This document shows, piece by piece, positions 34,390 to 46,689 of a stretch of DNA of 64,000 nt; position 1 is the first letter of the stretch; each line of letters begins with the position of its first letter. The stretch spans positions 6,867,916 to 6,931,915 of the forward strand of contig NW_024725489.1 of assembly GCF_018991925.1 (NCBI RefSeq). The letters are read 5' to 3'. The notes beneath the pieces were generated by a model that worked only from the letters and a program-made list of their open reading frames with translations, had not been told where the DNA came from and did not search any database. Both the position numbers and the translations under genes were made by a program. Source of the stretch: Homarus americanus (Eukaryota > Arthropoda > Malacostraca > Decapoda > Nephropidae).

Positions 34390-35330
34390 GTTAGTAATCA
34401 TGGAGTGGTAGGAGATGAAGGCCAAAGAGGACTATAGTACTCAACAAAAGGTAGTACTCAAGGAAGGGTAGTACTTAAGGAACGGTAGTACGCAAGGGAG
34501 GATATTACTCAAGGAAGGGTAGTACTCAAGGAAGGGAAATAACTTAAGGAAGGATAAAACTCAAGGAAGGGTAGTACTCAACGAAGGGATAGCCCTTAAA
34601 AAAGAGTAGGGCTCAAGAAAGGGTAATACTTAAGGAGCGGTAGTACTCAAGGGAGGACATTACTGATGGAAGGTTAGCACTCAAAGAAAGTTATTACTCA
34701 AGGGATTGTAGTGCTCAAGGAAGGGTAGTACTTAAGAAAGGGTAGTACTCAAAGAATGGCATTACTCAAAGGATTGTAGTGCTCAATGAAGGGTACTACT
34801 CAAGGAACGGTAGTACTCAAAGAATGCTATTACTCAAGGGATTGTACTGCTCTATGAAGGGTAGTACTCAAGGAAGGATATTACTCAAGGAAGGGTAGAA
34901 CTCAAGGAAGGGTACTACTCAAGGAACGGTAGTACTCAAAGAATGCTATTACTCAAGGGATTGTACTGCTCTATGAAGGGTAGTACTCAAGGAAGGGTAT
35001 TACTCCAGTATTGGTAGTACTCAAGATGGGGTAGTACTCAATGAAAGATACTACTCAAGGAAGGGAAGTACTCAACGAAGGGTGAAACTCAAGGAAGGGT
35101 AGTGTTCAAGGAAGGATAGTACTCAAGGAAAGAAGAGTAGTACCTGGCGAAGGGTAGTATTCAAGCAATTGTAGTACCTTATGACGGGTAGTAATTGCTA
35201 GTGGTAGTTACTAAGGAAGCGGGTAGTACTCTGCTGGAAGGAAGATACTTTATTAGGGTAGTGGAATAATGAAGGGTAATTTGGCGAAGGCTAATACTAC
35301 AAAGAGTTAGTATCAAGGAAAATGGGTGTG
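34390..35330. repeat. 17-bp minisatellite, unit 1
   Basis: Unit near GTACTCAAGGAAGGGTA with many variants. The unit 2 counterpart is 44230-46375. Confidence 0.93.
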
Positions 35331-35519
35331 CTAACAATATGAATTGGTGAATAAAATGTGAGTTTCATGAAATTATTTCAGTGTTAAAATATTACACCAT
35401 TTTATTATGTTTAGTCACACAAAGTCTATACCAATGTGTTGTTACCAGTAGGAGGACGAAGGTGTTGTAGCTAATGGTTGAGCATTGTGTTGTATGACTG
35501 AGGAAGGTTGTAAGACTGG

Positions 35520-35560
35520 GTTGGTTAGGGTTAGGTTAGGTTACGTTAGGGTTAGGCTAT
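35520..35560 (+). repeat. Interstitial TTAGG-like tract
   Basis: GGTTAGGGTTAGGTTAGGTT and variants. Confidence 0.8.
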
Positions 35561-35725
35561 TAATCACCGTAAAATAATTTTATCACTTGTAGTCAACTGA
35601 GCATAGAGGTTGACGTATTAATGTTTTTATTATGGCGGGGTGAAGTGACTTACCAATCACAGCGTTCCTTCACCATCATCTCTGTAACTCCACCAATCAG
35701 AGTGTTCCTTCACCATCATTGTACT

Positions 35726-37404
35726 GCGCACATCATTGTCATTCCTAAAAACTCCCTTTAATTCATATTACGCTACATAACATTCAAATCCACCGCGCTT
35801 GTAGAATCTCAGAGAAGGGGAAACATTGATAAAGGATAACTCACCTACTCAATGTTACTGAATCATGTGTTGTATTGTACCCAGGTACGGTTATATTATG
35901 TTAATTGTATGTATTCATAGCATTAAGGAGAACTCAGGGTATCTATAAGATGATTGGGAAAGTCCAGTTGATCCGAACGAGTGTACTTTAAGACTAAGTG
36001 TAGATCGTGGCTTGAAGGTCATATTATTTACGTCTGTAAACGTGTAGCGAACATAACTTCCACAAATATCATATGAAAATACATGAGAACAATGATCTGG
36101 AAAAAGGATAAAGGTATCAGAATTATGTGAGGTGTTGGAATTGACCCAGAAACTATACGTGAAAGGAAATATCTTGTTTGCATCGGTGTGAACTTAATAC
36201 ACCTCGTCTCCTCGGGTGACGTATACCCACGACATGTACAGTGATCAGAGAATCTTATGTCTGTGTTCAAATAGTGCAATGTGTGAGAGGAGGATCCCTC
36301 ATTACAGTTTTAAGTGAAGTGGATATACCCACGCCATGAACATTCGGCTTTTGTTTGAAGGTCGCGTCCTTTGTGCCCGCCTCGAGTGTGCCTCGTTGAT
36401 ATTATAACCCAATGAATTTACCCATGAACTAGCAAACCAGAACCTAACCTTAGTGTGTGATTTAGGATTAAAATATGTGTTGATAAGGCTTGAGTTACAA
36501 TATACCGGAAAGTGTTCAGGTGAGAACCGTAAGAAATAAAAGTACAAATTAAAGATTGGAAACTGTAGGCCTACGGGGTGACGAGCGGCGGGGGCACTGC
36601 CCTCGGTATCCTCCGTTCTACCGTCACCTCAGGTCAGTGTCCTATCGGGCTTCATCCCGCCCTGTAAAAAAGGGCTTATATAGCAGTTATTACAGTTTAA
36701 AGCTTTGCCTGATGTATAAGTGAAATTATAATGTGTTAGGGTGTGTGATAACCGCCCATCAGGCAATATTCCTCAGTACCCTCCGTTCTACCGTCACCTC
36801 AGGTCACACGCAGTCGGAGCACCTTGCTGGGCGTCGGCCATTCTCCCTGTGAGCGTCCCACCATGTGAGGTGACTACCAGCTATACTATTCCACTGTGAA
36901 CCTGTGGGTCCCCTGCAGACCACCCCAAATGAGTAGGAATAAATAAGGAAATGCTTGAGAAACTCCGCGGTCGTCACTTGGAGCGACCTATAATGCCAGG
37001 CGCAGAAACAGTACTGGTATGTCTCTGGGTATAGCCCTCGTCTCTACCCACCGAGGACGGTGTGTAACAGGTGTGATGAGCTGGTGCTACAGGGAGGTGA
37101 GATGGTGTTACTATGTATGATGACCTAAGGTGCTATATTCCATACAGGTGGAGCAGTCCGACGTGTTGAGTGATATTGTAAGAAGGGTATCCACGATCAT
37201 TGTTGTTCTTCTGAGGAAGGCCAACTCACTTATATTTTTTCTGGTCAATGAAATACCTAACCTAATGCCCAGTCTGCTCTGCACGCTACCTAACGAGCTA
37301 CATACTGTCCAGAGGGGGTCTGTTGGCAGCGACCCTTAGAAATTAAGATTAGAGTTAAGCATTTCCCCTTAGAATTAGAGACCCCGGTCTGGCAGTATAT
37401 CATC
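35726..37404. mobile_element. About 1.7-kb insertion relative to unit 2, class unknown
   Basis: The 40-bp repeat array of unit 1 is interrupted after CCTTCACCATCAT and resumes at ACAAATCACAGCATTCC. The inserted stretch has no recognised ORF; minus-strand frames at 36028-36279 and 36302-36547 have no motif. It has an internal direct repeat of TCCGTTCTACCGTCACCTCA (about 36610 and 36780) and a GGGCTTATATAGCAG TATA-like site near 36670. It may be a retroelement fragment. Confidence 0.5.
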
Positions 37405-37564
37405 GCTCCACAAATCACAGCATTCCTTAGGTAGTGGTGAGTTATCGTTAAGTTAGGTTATCGTTGGGTTAGTTCAGCGCCTGTGTAGGAATGTCTAACA
37501 GGAAGGACCCATTGAACTCTGGTGAACACTTAATGAACAAGTATCTCCCTGTGTATATAATGAT

Positions 37565-38193
37565 GTTAGCATATTGAACCACGCCATCTATTGTGTCATG
37601 ATCTAACTACCCAGCACTACGGAGCAACGCCATCTAGGGATGAAACCCGAGTATGACTAGTCTTAGTCACCACTCCGGGTTTCCTTTCTCCATATCCTGG
37701 TTGTTGCGTCACCTCCTCCAACTCTTCCTCATCACCTCCGGATCGAGGAGAGTTCAGTTCACTCTGGGAAGTGACCACACTTTGATTACCTATCCTGGAA
37801 ACCTACTGCACAGTGACTACCTACCATCTTCTTCAATACTCAGCCCTACTCGTCAGACACTTCAGCACCGCACTTGAGTATTGTAACCCTATATTACCTC
37901 CCACCTCCACTTGCTTCAGATTGTTGTATGTTGTATAAATATGTATATACTGTTAAGCCAATGTTGCATATGTTTAAGTTAAGTATAGTTAAAGGTAAAT
38001 TATAGAAAGCTGGATATTTTGTTAAGGAATTTATTGTACTTTATTATACACAACAAAACTCGCATCCTTTGTCTACCCTTTTATAGACCGATTGTCTTTG
38101 TTTGTTTAGTTTTTTTATTGTTGTTGCCTGTTGGGATCTGGGTAGACTTTTAACTATATTCTAAACCAGTTTCTAAATCCCCAACTCGTAACA
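37565..38193 (+). mobile_element. 5' LTR of a gypsy-like retrotransposon
   Basis: The right end is CCCCAACTCGTAACA, followed by AA and a TGGCGACCGTGACAGG primer-binding site (38196 onward). The body matches the reversed solo LTR at 30991-31595 (ACCACGCCATCTATTGT, AACGCCATCTAGGGA). The left end, TGTTAGCATATTGAACC, is shortened relative to the solo LTR. The element interrupts the block that follows unit 1. Confidence 0.85.
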
Positions 38194-38867
38194 AATGGCG
38201 ACCGTGACAGGACCCAACATTAAGTGCCATATTTCTTCCCCCCTTGTTACTCCTTGTTAATTATTCCTCCCAGTCACTTCTGTTCACAATTGCTTTACGG
38301 TGGTTTAAAGTTCCCTTCATATGTGTGTGCATATATTGGTATTATCGTACAGTAAGAATGACAGACGTAGGATATTAGGTTCCAAGTGTCATAAGGCTTA
38401 CCTGTTATTACACGTGGCAGTCGTGTAGTAAGTCTTATCGAGTGTAGGAAAGAATCCGGATCTGTTTAATGCCGTACCTCTGCTCCAGAGAAAGGCCAAA
38501 TCATAGTCACTAGTTTCGGTGAAGTCATATCTTGGGGACGCCCCGCTTCTACCAGGACCCCATAATTATAAAGCCCCTAAATTATTGTTCTTTCTCATTA
38601 TCTTCATTCGGGTCAATAATAAAGCAACTCAAGGGTTGTTAATCCGGATCTTTATATTAATGCCGTAATACGCCCTTCCTCTTTCAAGTCTCTTATCCTT
38701 ATTTAAGGATCTTATCAGAAGAACAATATTCATAAGTGTAATTTCCCTAGGTATAACTTGGGTAGTTTCCAGGACTTTCTGGTTATCCACTTCCGTGATA
38801 TTTTCTAGGGTAATCCACTTATCTTATCTTTTTGGCCATTAGTTAATTTATCTAGTTTTCTTAACAA
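38194..38867 (+). other. Leader region of the LTR retrotransposon
   Basis: Primer-binding site followed by untranslated leader up to the gag ATG. No gene. Confidence 0.7.
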
Positions 38868-40465
38868 TGGCCACCTCAGGTTTTGATCTCCAGGATTTTA
38901 TTGAAAATCCTTCCATAGCTAAATTACATGTTAATATCCTGAAGAACGAATGGAAAGAAATAGCCAACTATTACAATATCCCATATTCACAGCAACTGAC
39001 TAAGGAAATGTTAAAAAATCAGGTAATTGAAATGTTGGTTTAACAAGAAGTTTTAAAAGAATCCGCTGTTGACCGATTAACGCCCATGTCCAAGAAACTT
39101 AAATCAATTAGCCCACACCTCTCACTCAGAAGGTTTCAGGTCTGGCTGCTAGCCCTTAAGAAAACACAGGTAAAGAGTAGACGCTTATAGGAAAAGGAAA
39201 TGAGTTTAGGTTCGAGTTCCAAATCAAAGGAAAGAACCCAGTTGGAGGCATGAGTTGAACAGGCCAAGTTGGAGCAGGAGGTTAAACTAAAAGAACTACA
39301 GGTGAAAGAGACAGACGTCACCTTAACATCGGAGTTTAAATCAAAAGAAGTGGCATTAAAAGAGAGACTAGCTGCTTTTAACCCTGCTGATGCTTCTTCC
39401 CTTGTTCCCGAATTTGATGAATCCGATATGGACGGGTCATTTAGGACTTTTGAGAAAATAGCCGGGAAGAATGAGTGGCCTAAGGACCAGTGGGAGTCGG
39501 TGTTAGTTCCTAAATTATGTGGTACGGTTCGTAGAGTTTATAACTGTTTAGACCAGACTGATGACTATGATAACGTAAAAATGAATATCCTCACCTCTTA
39601 TGCTATCACGACAGATAGATATCGGCAGAAGTTTCGTAAACTAACCAAAACATTTTCACACACCTTTGTTGAGTTTGCTCAAGGAAAGCTTAGGTTTTTC
39701 AAGAAGTGGTTAGAGGCTACAGAGACCTCCACATTTCAGGATTTGTTAAACTTGGTAGTCCTGGAGGAGTGGAAGAGCAAGATACCATTTCACATCTTGA
39801 AGCATATGGAGGAGCGTGGAGAGGTTAATTTAGGGCGCGCGGCTGAGGTGGCTGATGCGTACGCCTTGCTGGTGGAGTCACTGGGCAGTAAGGAACGTGG
39901 TACTTTCCAGCATGTTAGGTCCTCCTCTGATGATAACCTTGGGGACGTGAGTGGTAGGTCGAAAGGTCCCACACCTACCCCCCCTGATGCAACCAAGTTT
40001 TATTGTTCTTACTGTAAAAAACCAGGCCATACGATCCAGTCTTGTAAACACCCAAAGTGTCGAACTTCTAAAAGTAGTTCCATGGATCCCAAATTCAAAC
40101 CAATAGCAACCACCAATGTGGAAAGGCCCCATCAGGATCTCTTCTCTTCATTCACCTATGAGGGAAAAATTTCAATCATAGAGGGGTTTCGTTCTTTCCG
40201 TATTCGTATACTACGTGATACAGGCGCAGCACAATCTATCCTCCTGTTTAACGTCATTCCTGATATATCTACAGCATTTACTAATGAGTGTTTTTAATTT
40301 CAGATCTCTCATCCCATTCTTCCTATCCCTTAGCTAAAGTGCACCTCCAATGTCCCTTGATTACTGGGGAAGTGCAAGTAGCTGTTAGGAAAGATTCAAT
40401 GCCTGTGAGCGGCATTCATTTATTATTGGGTAATGACTTGGTAGGAGATCTAGTGGTTCCCAACT
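38868..40465 (+). pseudogene. Gypsy-like gag and start of protease, broken, ends at gap
   Basis: The ATG at 38868 starts MATSGFDLQDFIENPS. A stop at 39041-39043 and others near 39188 interrupt the N-terminal part. From 39269 a long open frame reads through a coiled-coil stretch (EVKLKELQVKETD). It then reads a capsid-like region (WESVLVPKLCGTVRRVYNCL, FVEFAQGKLRFFKKWL), one CCHC zinc knuckle (CSYCKKPGHTIQSC) and a protease start with RDTGAAQSILL. After a frameshift near 40290 the end of the protease is visible as HLLLGNDLVGDLVV. The pol gene (RT, RNase H, integrase) and the 3' LTR should follow but fall in the 97-N gap, beyond which the sequence belongs to unit 2. The gag shape suits a gypsy/Ty3-type element. 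Confidence 0.87.
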
Positions 40466-40562
40466 NNNNNNNNNNNNNNNNNNNNNNNNNNNNNNNNNNN
40501 NNNNNNNNNNNNNNNNNNNNNNNNNNNNNNNNNNNNNNNNNNNNNNNNNNNNNNNNNNNNNN
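40466..40562. other. Assembly gap (97 N)
   Basis: 97 N between the retrotransposon protease and the first repeat of unit 2. The real missing length is probably several kb if the rest of the element exists. Confidence 0.97.
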
Positions 40563-40939
40563 TGTTGTGTTGTGTTCTGCTATGTTTTGCAGTGCTGTGT
40601 TATTGTGCTGTGTTGTGTTGTGTTGTGTTTGTAATGTATTGTAATGCAGTGTGCAGTACAAGATCTACCCAACAACAGCTGCTGCCACCACAACGTCTTA
40701 CAACACAACACCTTCCCTACACCAGCTGCTGCCACCACAACGTCTTGCAACACAAGAAAATATTGACCTTCAACCACTAAGATGCCAGACAAGACGGCGC
40801 TTTACACCTGTCGCCAACAACCAATCATAAACCAGAATTTCTACGTAAACAACAGCCACAGCAGCGAAATAACTTCTCACTAACTGAATATTTTCACCAA
40901 CCTTAACTGTATGACTCCTGGAGATGTGTGGCGATTATG

Positions 40940-41955
40940 TGAGACTACTGAGAGAGACTGTGTGAGACATAGAGACTTGTGAGAGACTGTATGAGACCGA
41001 GAGAGACTTGTGAGAGACTGTGTGAGACATAGAGACTTGTTGAGAGACTTTGTGAGACATAAAGAGGCTTCAGAGAGACTTTGTGAGACATAGAGAGACT
41101 TATGAGAGATTGTGTGAGACATAGAGAGACTTGTGAGAGACTTTGTGAGACATAGATAACTTGTGAGAGATTGTGTGAGACATAGAGAGACTTGTGAGAG
41201 ACTTTGTGAGATATAGAGAGACTTTTGAGAGACTGTGTGAGACTTAGAGAGACTTTTGAAGATTGTGTGAGACATAGAGACTTGTGAGAGACTGTATGAG
41301 ACATAGAAAGACTTGTGAGAGATTGTGTGAGACATAGAGACTTGTGAGAGACTTTATGAGACATTGAGAGACTTGTGAGACTGTGTGAGACATAGAGAGA
41401 CTTGTGAGAGACTGTGTGAGACATAGAGAGACTGCTTGAGACATAGAGAGACTGCGTGAGACATAGAAAGACTTGTATGAGACTGTGGAAGACAGACATA
41501 CTTGTGAGAGACTCTGCGAGCTAAAAACTTATGAGAGACTGTGTGAGACATTGAGACTTGTTAAAAACTGTGAAACATAGAGACACTAAGAGACTTGTGA
41601 GAGACTGTGAGACACAGAGAGACTTGTGAGAGCCAATAAGAGTCTTGTGAGAGACACTGAGAGACTTGTGAGAAACACTGAAAGACTTGTGAGAGATACT
41701 GAAAGACTTGTGAGAGACACACAGAGACTTGTGAGAGGCACCGAGAGACTTGTGAGAGACACTGAGAGACTTTTGAGAGACACTGAGAGACTTGTGAGAA
41801 ACACTGAGAGACTTGTGAGAGATACTGAAAGACTTGTGAGAGACACTGAGAGACTTGTGAGAGACACTGAGAGATTTGTGAGAGACACTGAGAGACTTGT
41901 GAGAGATATTGGAAGATTGTGAGAGACACTGAGAGACTTGTGGGACTCTCAGAGA
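40940..41955. repeat. Minisatellite of unit 2 (30-33 bp, then 21 bp units)
   Basis: Same family as 30840-32460. The 21-bp portion (41640-41940) is open in all frames and reads as heptads RLVRDTE on the plus strand; 21 is a multiple of three, so this is a repeat property rather than a coding signal. Confidence 0.93.
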
Positions 41956-42652
41956 GACTATACACTCAACTCCTTCAGTTCTGTGTAGTGTAAACAACAT
42001 GTAGATGTGTGACGTCACACTTTCATTCACAAACCAGGAATCAGCTGTTATCTTGGTGCACTACGGCGTAGTACAGGAGACTCCACACTTACCATCTTGG
42101 CAGACAAACACTTACATTACTTATAATATACTGTACCTTGTTAATTTACTTTAATAAGTGTTTGAACAAATTTGTGTAGACATAATAGTTGCTACAACTG
42201 TGTTAAAGATCACCAGAGTGTTGAGATAACACTCACCTGAATGATCTAAATACCTGACCTTCATCAGTACTAAGTAAGTCCATCAGGCTAGACGACGCTC
42301 TCATCCTAACCAAAAACAACGAGTTTATACTTACAAAAAACTGAATCTAACCACAAAGTTTATGGCGATGACTCACAGCTTTTGTCATTACTAAGTGACC
42401 ACAAACTACATCTCCATCACTGACTGTAATATTACCATAACTATTGTATCATTAAACACATCTACTACAGCTAAAACATTAAGTGTATGACATAACTGAG
42501 CAGCAGTAACTGTTAGCTCTTACTATCTATAGCATCACATCCGTGGCAGAAGAGTTAAGATGACTGCTGTAGATAAGGGCGGGTCGTCAGCTCCGTGTTA
42601 CCAAGAAACATTCTCAGGATTCGTGATGCACAATGGTAGCGGTTTGTATTAC
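41956..42652. repeat. Upstream flank of Ig copy 4
   Basis: Nearly identical to the flank of copy 3; no gene recognised. Confidence 0.75.
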
Positions 42653-42676
42653 TTACGTCATGTGTGGCTATATATT
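42653..42676 (+). promoter_or_regulatory. CRE-like plus TATA core promoter, copy 4
   Basis: TTACGTCA at 42653-42660 and TATATATT at 42669-42676, same spacing as copy 3. Confidence 0.7.
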
Positions 42677-42788
42677 GTGAGCCTCCACCACCTGCCATCA
42701 CAACTCCACCAGCCGCTGCGCCAACAACAACTACTTCGCCACCTTAAGTGTCTTCAAACACAATTATTACAGCTTGACAAACATCAAC

Positions 42789-43211
42789 ATGTCACGCCAT
42801 TACAACATCAACATGCAGGTGACGTTCCTCACTGCAGTAGTCGTCTTCTACCTGGCCTCCCTCTCGGCATCGCTTCCCCTACACAACGAGTCGTCGGCTC
42901 AAGCAGTCATTGTTAACGGCACGTCGGTCAATATTGACTACCTGGAGGAAGCCTTTGTGTTCTGCAGGGCGGAGGTGTCCACCACACACAATCTGCAACA
43001 CTACCAGGTACAGTGGCGGTACTCCACACATGACCTGGTGGCCAGATGGTCCGCCAGCAACCGCTACGTTTACTCCTTGGGCAGCGGCACCCACCGGCCT
43101 CATGCCTACCTCGTCTTCCACGACTTTTTGAGTAAATACGCCGGAGACTACACGTGTGTTCTCCTTAACAACGGCGTCGAGGTCGACGCTACAACCATCA
43201 ACGTCTACTGA
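42789..43211 (+). CDS. Secreted single Ig-domain protein, copy 4 (intact)
   Basis: The 140-aa protein runs from ATG 42789 (MSRHYNINMQVTF) to TGA 43209-43211. The signal peptide is TAVVVFYLASLSAS, followed by sequons NESS and NGTS. The Ig fold has FVFCRAEV, YQVQWRYS and KYAGDYTCVLL and ends DATTINVY. It is the closest relative of copy 3, consistent with the tandem duplication of units 1 and 2. It keeps the promoter and the (ATC)n 3' UTR, and AATAAA lies at 43372-43377. There are no introns. As for the other copies, the role is unknown; the differences from copy 2 include RPHAY against LPHSY and SASN against STNN in the C'-D region. Confidence 0.87.
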   Translation: MSRHYNINMQVTFLTAVVVFYLASLSASLPLHNESSAQAVIVNGTSVNIDYLEEAFVFCRAEVSTTHNLQHYQVQWRYSTHDLVARWSASNRYVYSLGSGTHRPHAYLVFHDFLSKYAGDYTCVLLNNGVEVDATTINVY

Positions 43212-43764
43212 TGCTGCCATCACTACAATCCTCGGCGGCCACCACCCATCATCATCATCTTCATCATCTTCATCATCTTCATCATCATCATCATCAACAT
43301 ATAAGGATACATATTATTTCTAACTGGAATCTCTGTTAATGTATATACAGTAGTCTCAAGTATTTATTATGAATAAATATATTAATTCATTTTAAAGTAC
43401 ATAGTGTTTATAACCTTTATTGTCTCGAGTCGTAAGTTGTAGCACATTAGTTATATTATTGAAACTAAGAAGCCATGATTCATATGTATTATTATAAAGA
43501 CAGAATCTTGTCGTAAACTTTACCGCTGAAATGACGGACCTTTTGACCGTCCTTCATGTGAATGTTGATTGTTTTATTTTGTACTAAATTGACCGGTTTA
43601 TGGTGTACATGACTTATACTTTTCATACAAGACTTATATATATTAAATAGTAGTATCAGAAGCATTATAGTCCATACATTTTGAAAACAAGAAGTTCTCT
43701 TTGTGAACACTGCCCAGTGGGAGGTGTTGGTTCCGGCACTGCACTAAACCGCTTTCACTGCCCC
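43212..43764 (+). other. 3' UTR and downstream flank of Ig copy 4
   Basis: (ATC)n, poly(A) signal and low-copy flank colinear with copy 3. No further gene. Confidence 0.7.
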
Positions 43765-44120
43765 ACTGCTCGGTGGATTTGGCATCCTGTGTACCGCCGG
43801 CAAGGCCGTGGGTTCGTAACACACGTCTTGCCCGCGGTGCGCACCGTTTCTCTGTGGATGTCGGTCACACGAGAATAACCCGTTACAGTACCTCTTTCTT
43901 TCCTCACACAGCCAAACTGTGGAATGCTCTGCCTTCTTCTGTGTTTCCATGCTCTTACAGTCTGACTCACTTTAAAAAGGTGGTTTTCCTGCATCTTCGT
44001 GGTGTAGATTAATACAGTATAACTTTTTTTCTATATATACAATTTCTTTCAGTTTTTTTTTTTTTGCTCTCCAGGCTCCGTTGTGGGTCGTTTGACCTGT
44101 GCCCGGGTGGGCTAATTCCC
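43765..44120 (+). mobile_element. 5'-truncated LINE fragment (RTE/Jockey-type ORF2 C-terminus)
   Basis: Absent from unit 1, where GCCCCAACTGTAAATC is continuous. The frame 43773-44012 reads HRFSVDVGHTRITRYSTSFF, FFPHTAKLWNALPSSVFP and HFKKVVFLHL. This is the C-terminal end usual in RTE/Jockey-like ORF2 proteins (FFPRTAKLWNSLP). A T-rich stretch follows. No target-site duplication was resolved. Confidence 0.75.
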
Positions 44121-44229
44121 GTAAATCAGGTACACATTTCCAGCTGGTTGGATTATCATACTGACTAGCTGGAGGTGATGACTGTGTAACTGTAGAGAAG
44201 ATACTGCAGAGACCAAAGATGAGTATAGT

Positions 44230-46375
44230 ACTCAATAAAGGTTAGTAATCATGGAAGGGCAGGAGATGAAGGCCAAAGAGGACTACAGTACTCAACGAAG
44301 GGTAGTACTCAAGGAAGGGTAGTACTCAAGGGAGGATATTACTCAATGAAGGGTAGAACTCAAGGAAGGGAAATAACTTAAGGAAGGATAGTACTGAAGG
44401 AATGGTAGTACTCAAGGGAGGATATTACTCAAGGAAGGGTAGTACTCAATGAAGGTTAGTAATCATGGAGATGAAGGCCAAAGAGGACTATAAAACTCAC
44501 GGAAGGGTAGTACTCAAGGAAGGGTAGTACTCAAGGAAGGGTAGTACTCAAGGGAGGATATTACTCAAGGAAGGGTATTACTCAAGGAAGGGTAGAACTC
44601 AAGGAAGGGTAGTACTCAAGGAAGGGTAGTAATTAAGGAACGGTAATACTCAAGGGAGGATATTACTCAAGGAAGGGTATTACTCAAGGAAGGGTAGAAC
44701 TCAAGGAAGGGTAGTACTCAAGGAAGGGTAGTAATTAAGGAACGGTAATATTCAAGGGAGGATATTACTCAAGGAAGGGTAGAACTCAAGGATGGGTAGT
44801 ACTCAAGGAACGGTAGTACTCAAGGGTGCATATTACTCAAGGAAGGGTAGAACTCAAGGAAAAGTAGTACTTAAGGAACGGTAATACTCAACGGAGGATA
44901 GTACTCAAGAAACGGTAGTACTCAAGGGTGGATATTACTCAAGGAAGGATAGAACTCAAGGAAGAGTAGTACTTAAGGAAAGGTAGTACTCAAGAGAGGA
45001 TATTACTCAAGGAAGGGTAGTACTCAAGGAAGGGTAGTACTCAAGGGAGGATATTACTCAAGGAAGGGTAGTACTCTAGGAAGGGTAGTACTCAAGGAAG
45101 GGTAGTACTCAAGGGAGGATATTACTCAAGGAAGGGTAGTACTCAAGGAAGTGAAAGAACTTAAGGGGGGATAAGACTCAAGGAAGTATAGTACTCAAGG
45201 GAGGGATAGAACTTAAGGAAGAGTAGGACTCAAGGAAGGGTAGTGCTTAAGTAACGGTAGTACTCAAGGGAGGATATTACTGACGGAAGAGTAGTACTCA
45301 AAGAATGTTATTACTCAAGGGATTTTAGTGCACAATGAACGGTAGGACTCAAGGACGGGTAGTACTCAAAGAATGTTAATTCTCAAGGGTATTTTAGTGC
45401 TCAACGAAGGGTAGTACTCAATGAAGGTTTGTACTCAAAGAAGAGTAGTACTCAAGGAAGGGTAGTACTCAAGGAAGGGTAGAATTCAAAGAAGGGAAGT
45501 GCTCAAGGACGGGTAGTACTCAATGAAAGATAGCACTCAAGGAAGGGAAGTACTCAACGAAGGGTGGAAGTCAAGGAAGGGTAGTATCCCAGGAAAGAGA
45601 GTACTCAAGGAAGGTTATTAATCAATGAAGGGTAGTACTCAATGAAGTGTAATTACTCAAGGAAGGATATTACTCAAGGAAAGGTAATACCCAAAGAGGG
45701 ATAGTGCTTAAGGAAGGGTAGTACTTAAGGAAGGGTAGTACTTAAGGAAGGATAGTACTCAAGAAAGGGTAGCACTCAATGAAGGGTTATTACTCAAGTA
45801 AGGGTAGTACTCAAGGAACGGTAGTACTGAATGAAGGGTTATTACTAAAGTAAGGGTAGTACTCAAGGAAGGGTAGTACTCAATGAAGGGTTATTACTCA
45901 AGTAAGGGTAGTACTCAAGGAAGGGTAGTACTGAATGAAGGGTTATTACTCAAGTAAGGGTAGTACTCAAGGAAGGGTAGTACTCAATGAAGGGTTATTA
46001 CTTAAGTAAGGGTAGTACTCAAGGAAGGGTAGTACTCAATGAAGGGTTATTACTCAAGTAATGGTAGTACTCAAGAAGGGTAGTACTCAATGAACGGTTA
46101 TTACTAAAGTAAGGGTAGTACTCAATGAAGGGTAGTACTCAATGAAGGGTTATTACTCAAGTAATGGTAGTACTCAAGGAAGGGTAGTACTCAATGAAGG
46201 GTTATTACTCAAGTAAGGGTAGTACTCAATGAAGGGTAGTACTCAATGAAGGGTTATTACTCAAGTAATGGTAGTACTCAAGGAAGGGTAGTACTCAATG
46301 AAGGGTAGTACTCAATGAAGGGTTATTACTCAAGTAATGGTAGTACTCAAGGAAGGGTAATACTCAAGGAATGGA
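44230..46375. repeat. 17-bp minisatellite, unit 2 (about 2.1 kb)
   Basis: Unit near GTACTCAAGGAAGGGTA, with higher-order alternation of GATATTACTC and, near the right end, GGTTATTACTCAAGTAA. More than twice the length of the unit 1 array. Confidence 0.95.
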
Positions 46376-46424
46376 AGCTAAAAATACGACTCAATAAATA
46401 TGAGGTTCATAAATTATTTCACGT

Positions 46425-46590
46425 TAGGTTAGGTTAGGTTAGGTTAGGTTAGGTTATCGTTAGGTTAGGTTATCGTTAGGTTAGGTTATCGTTAGGTTAG
46501 GTTATCGTTAGGTTAGGTTATCGTTACGTTAGGTTAGGTTAAGTTAGGTTAGATTAGCTTAGGTTAGGTTAGGTTAGGTTAGGTTAGGTT
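46425..46590 (+). repeat. Interstitial TTAGG telomere-like array
   Basis: About 30 GGTTA units with regular ATCG interruptions (GGTTAGGTTATCGTTAGG). A second short tract lies at 46960-47010 next to the start of block B. Confidence 0.92.
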
Positions 46591-46689
46591 ATTAATCATC
46601 AAATGATTTTATCAACACCTTCTTGTAGTCAACTGAGTATAGAGGTTTACGTATTAATGTTTTTATTATGGCGGGGTGAAGTGACTCTA

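Larger units (their letters stand above)
30388..35725. repeat. Tandem unit 1 (paralogue of 40563-46750)
   Basis: Order of parts: TGTTG microsatellite (30388-30450), 47-bp repeat with CACCAGCTGCTGCCACCAC (30480-30665), AGACTTGTGAGAGACTGTG minisatellite (30840-32460), unique promoter-proximal flank (32470-33050), Ig gene, 17-bp minisatellite (34390-35330), TTAGG tract (35520-35560), 40-bp repeat (35650-35725). Unit 2 repeats this order. Further unit 1 sequence resumes at about 37405-37557, after an insertion. Confidence 0.88.

Noticed and set aside
41626..41922. Plus-strand heptad RLVRDTE protein resembling a coiled coil or antifreeze-like repeat
   Set aside because: The 21-bp repeat is open in all frames on both strands. 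No start context, no conservation of the frame in unit 1.
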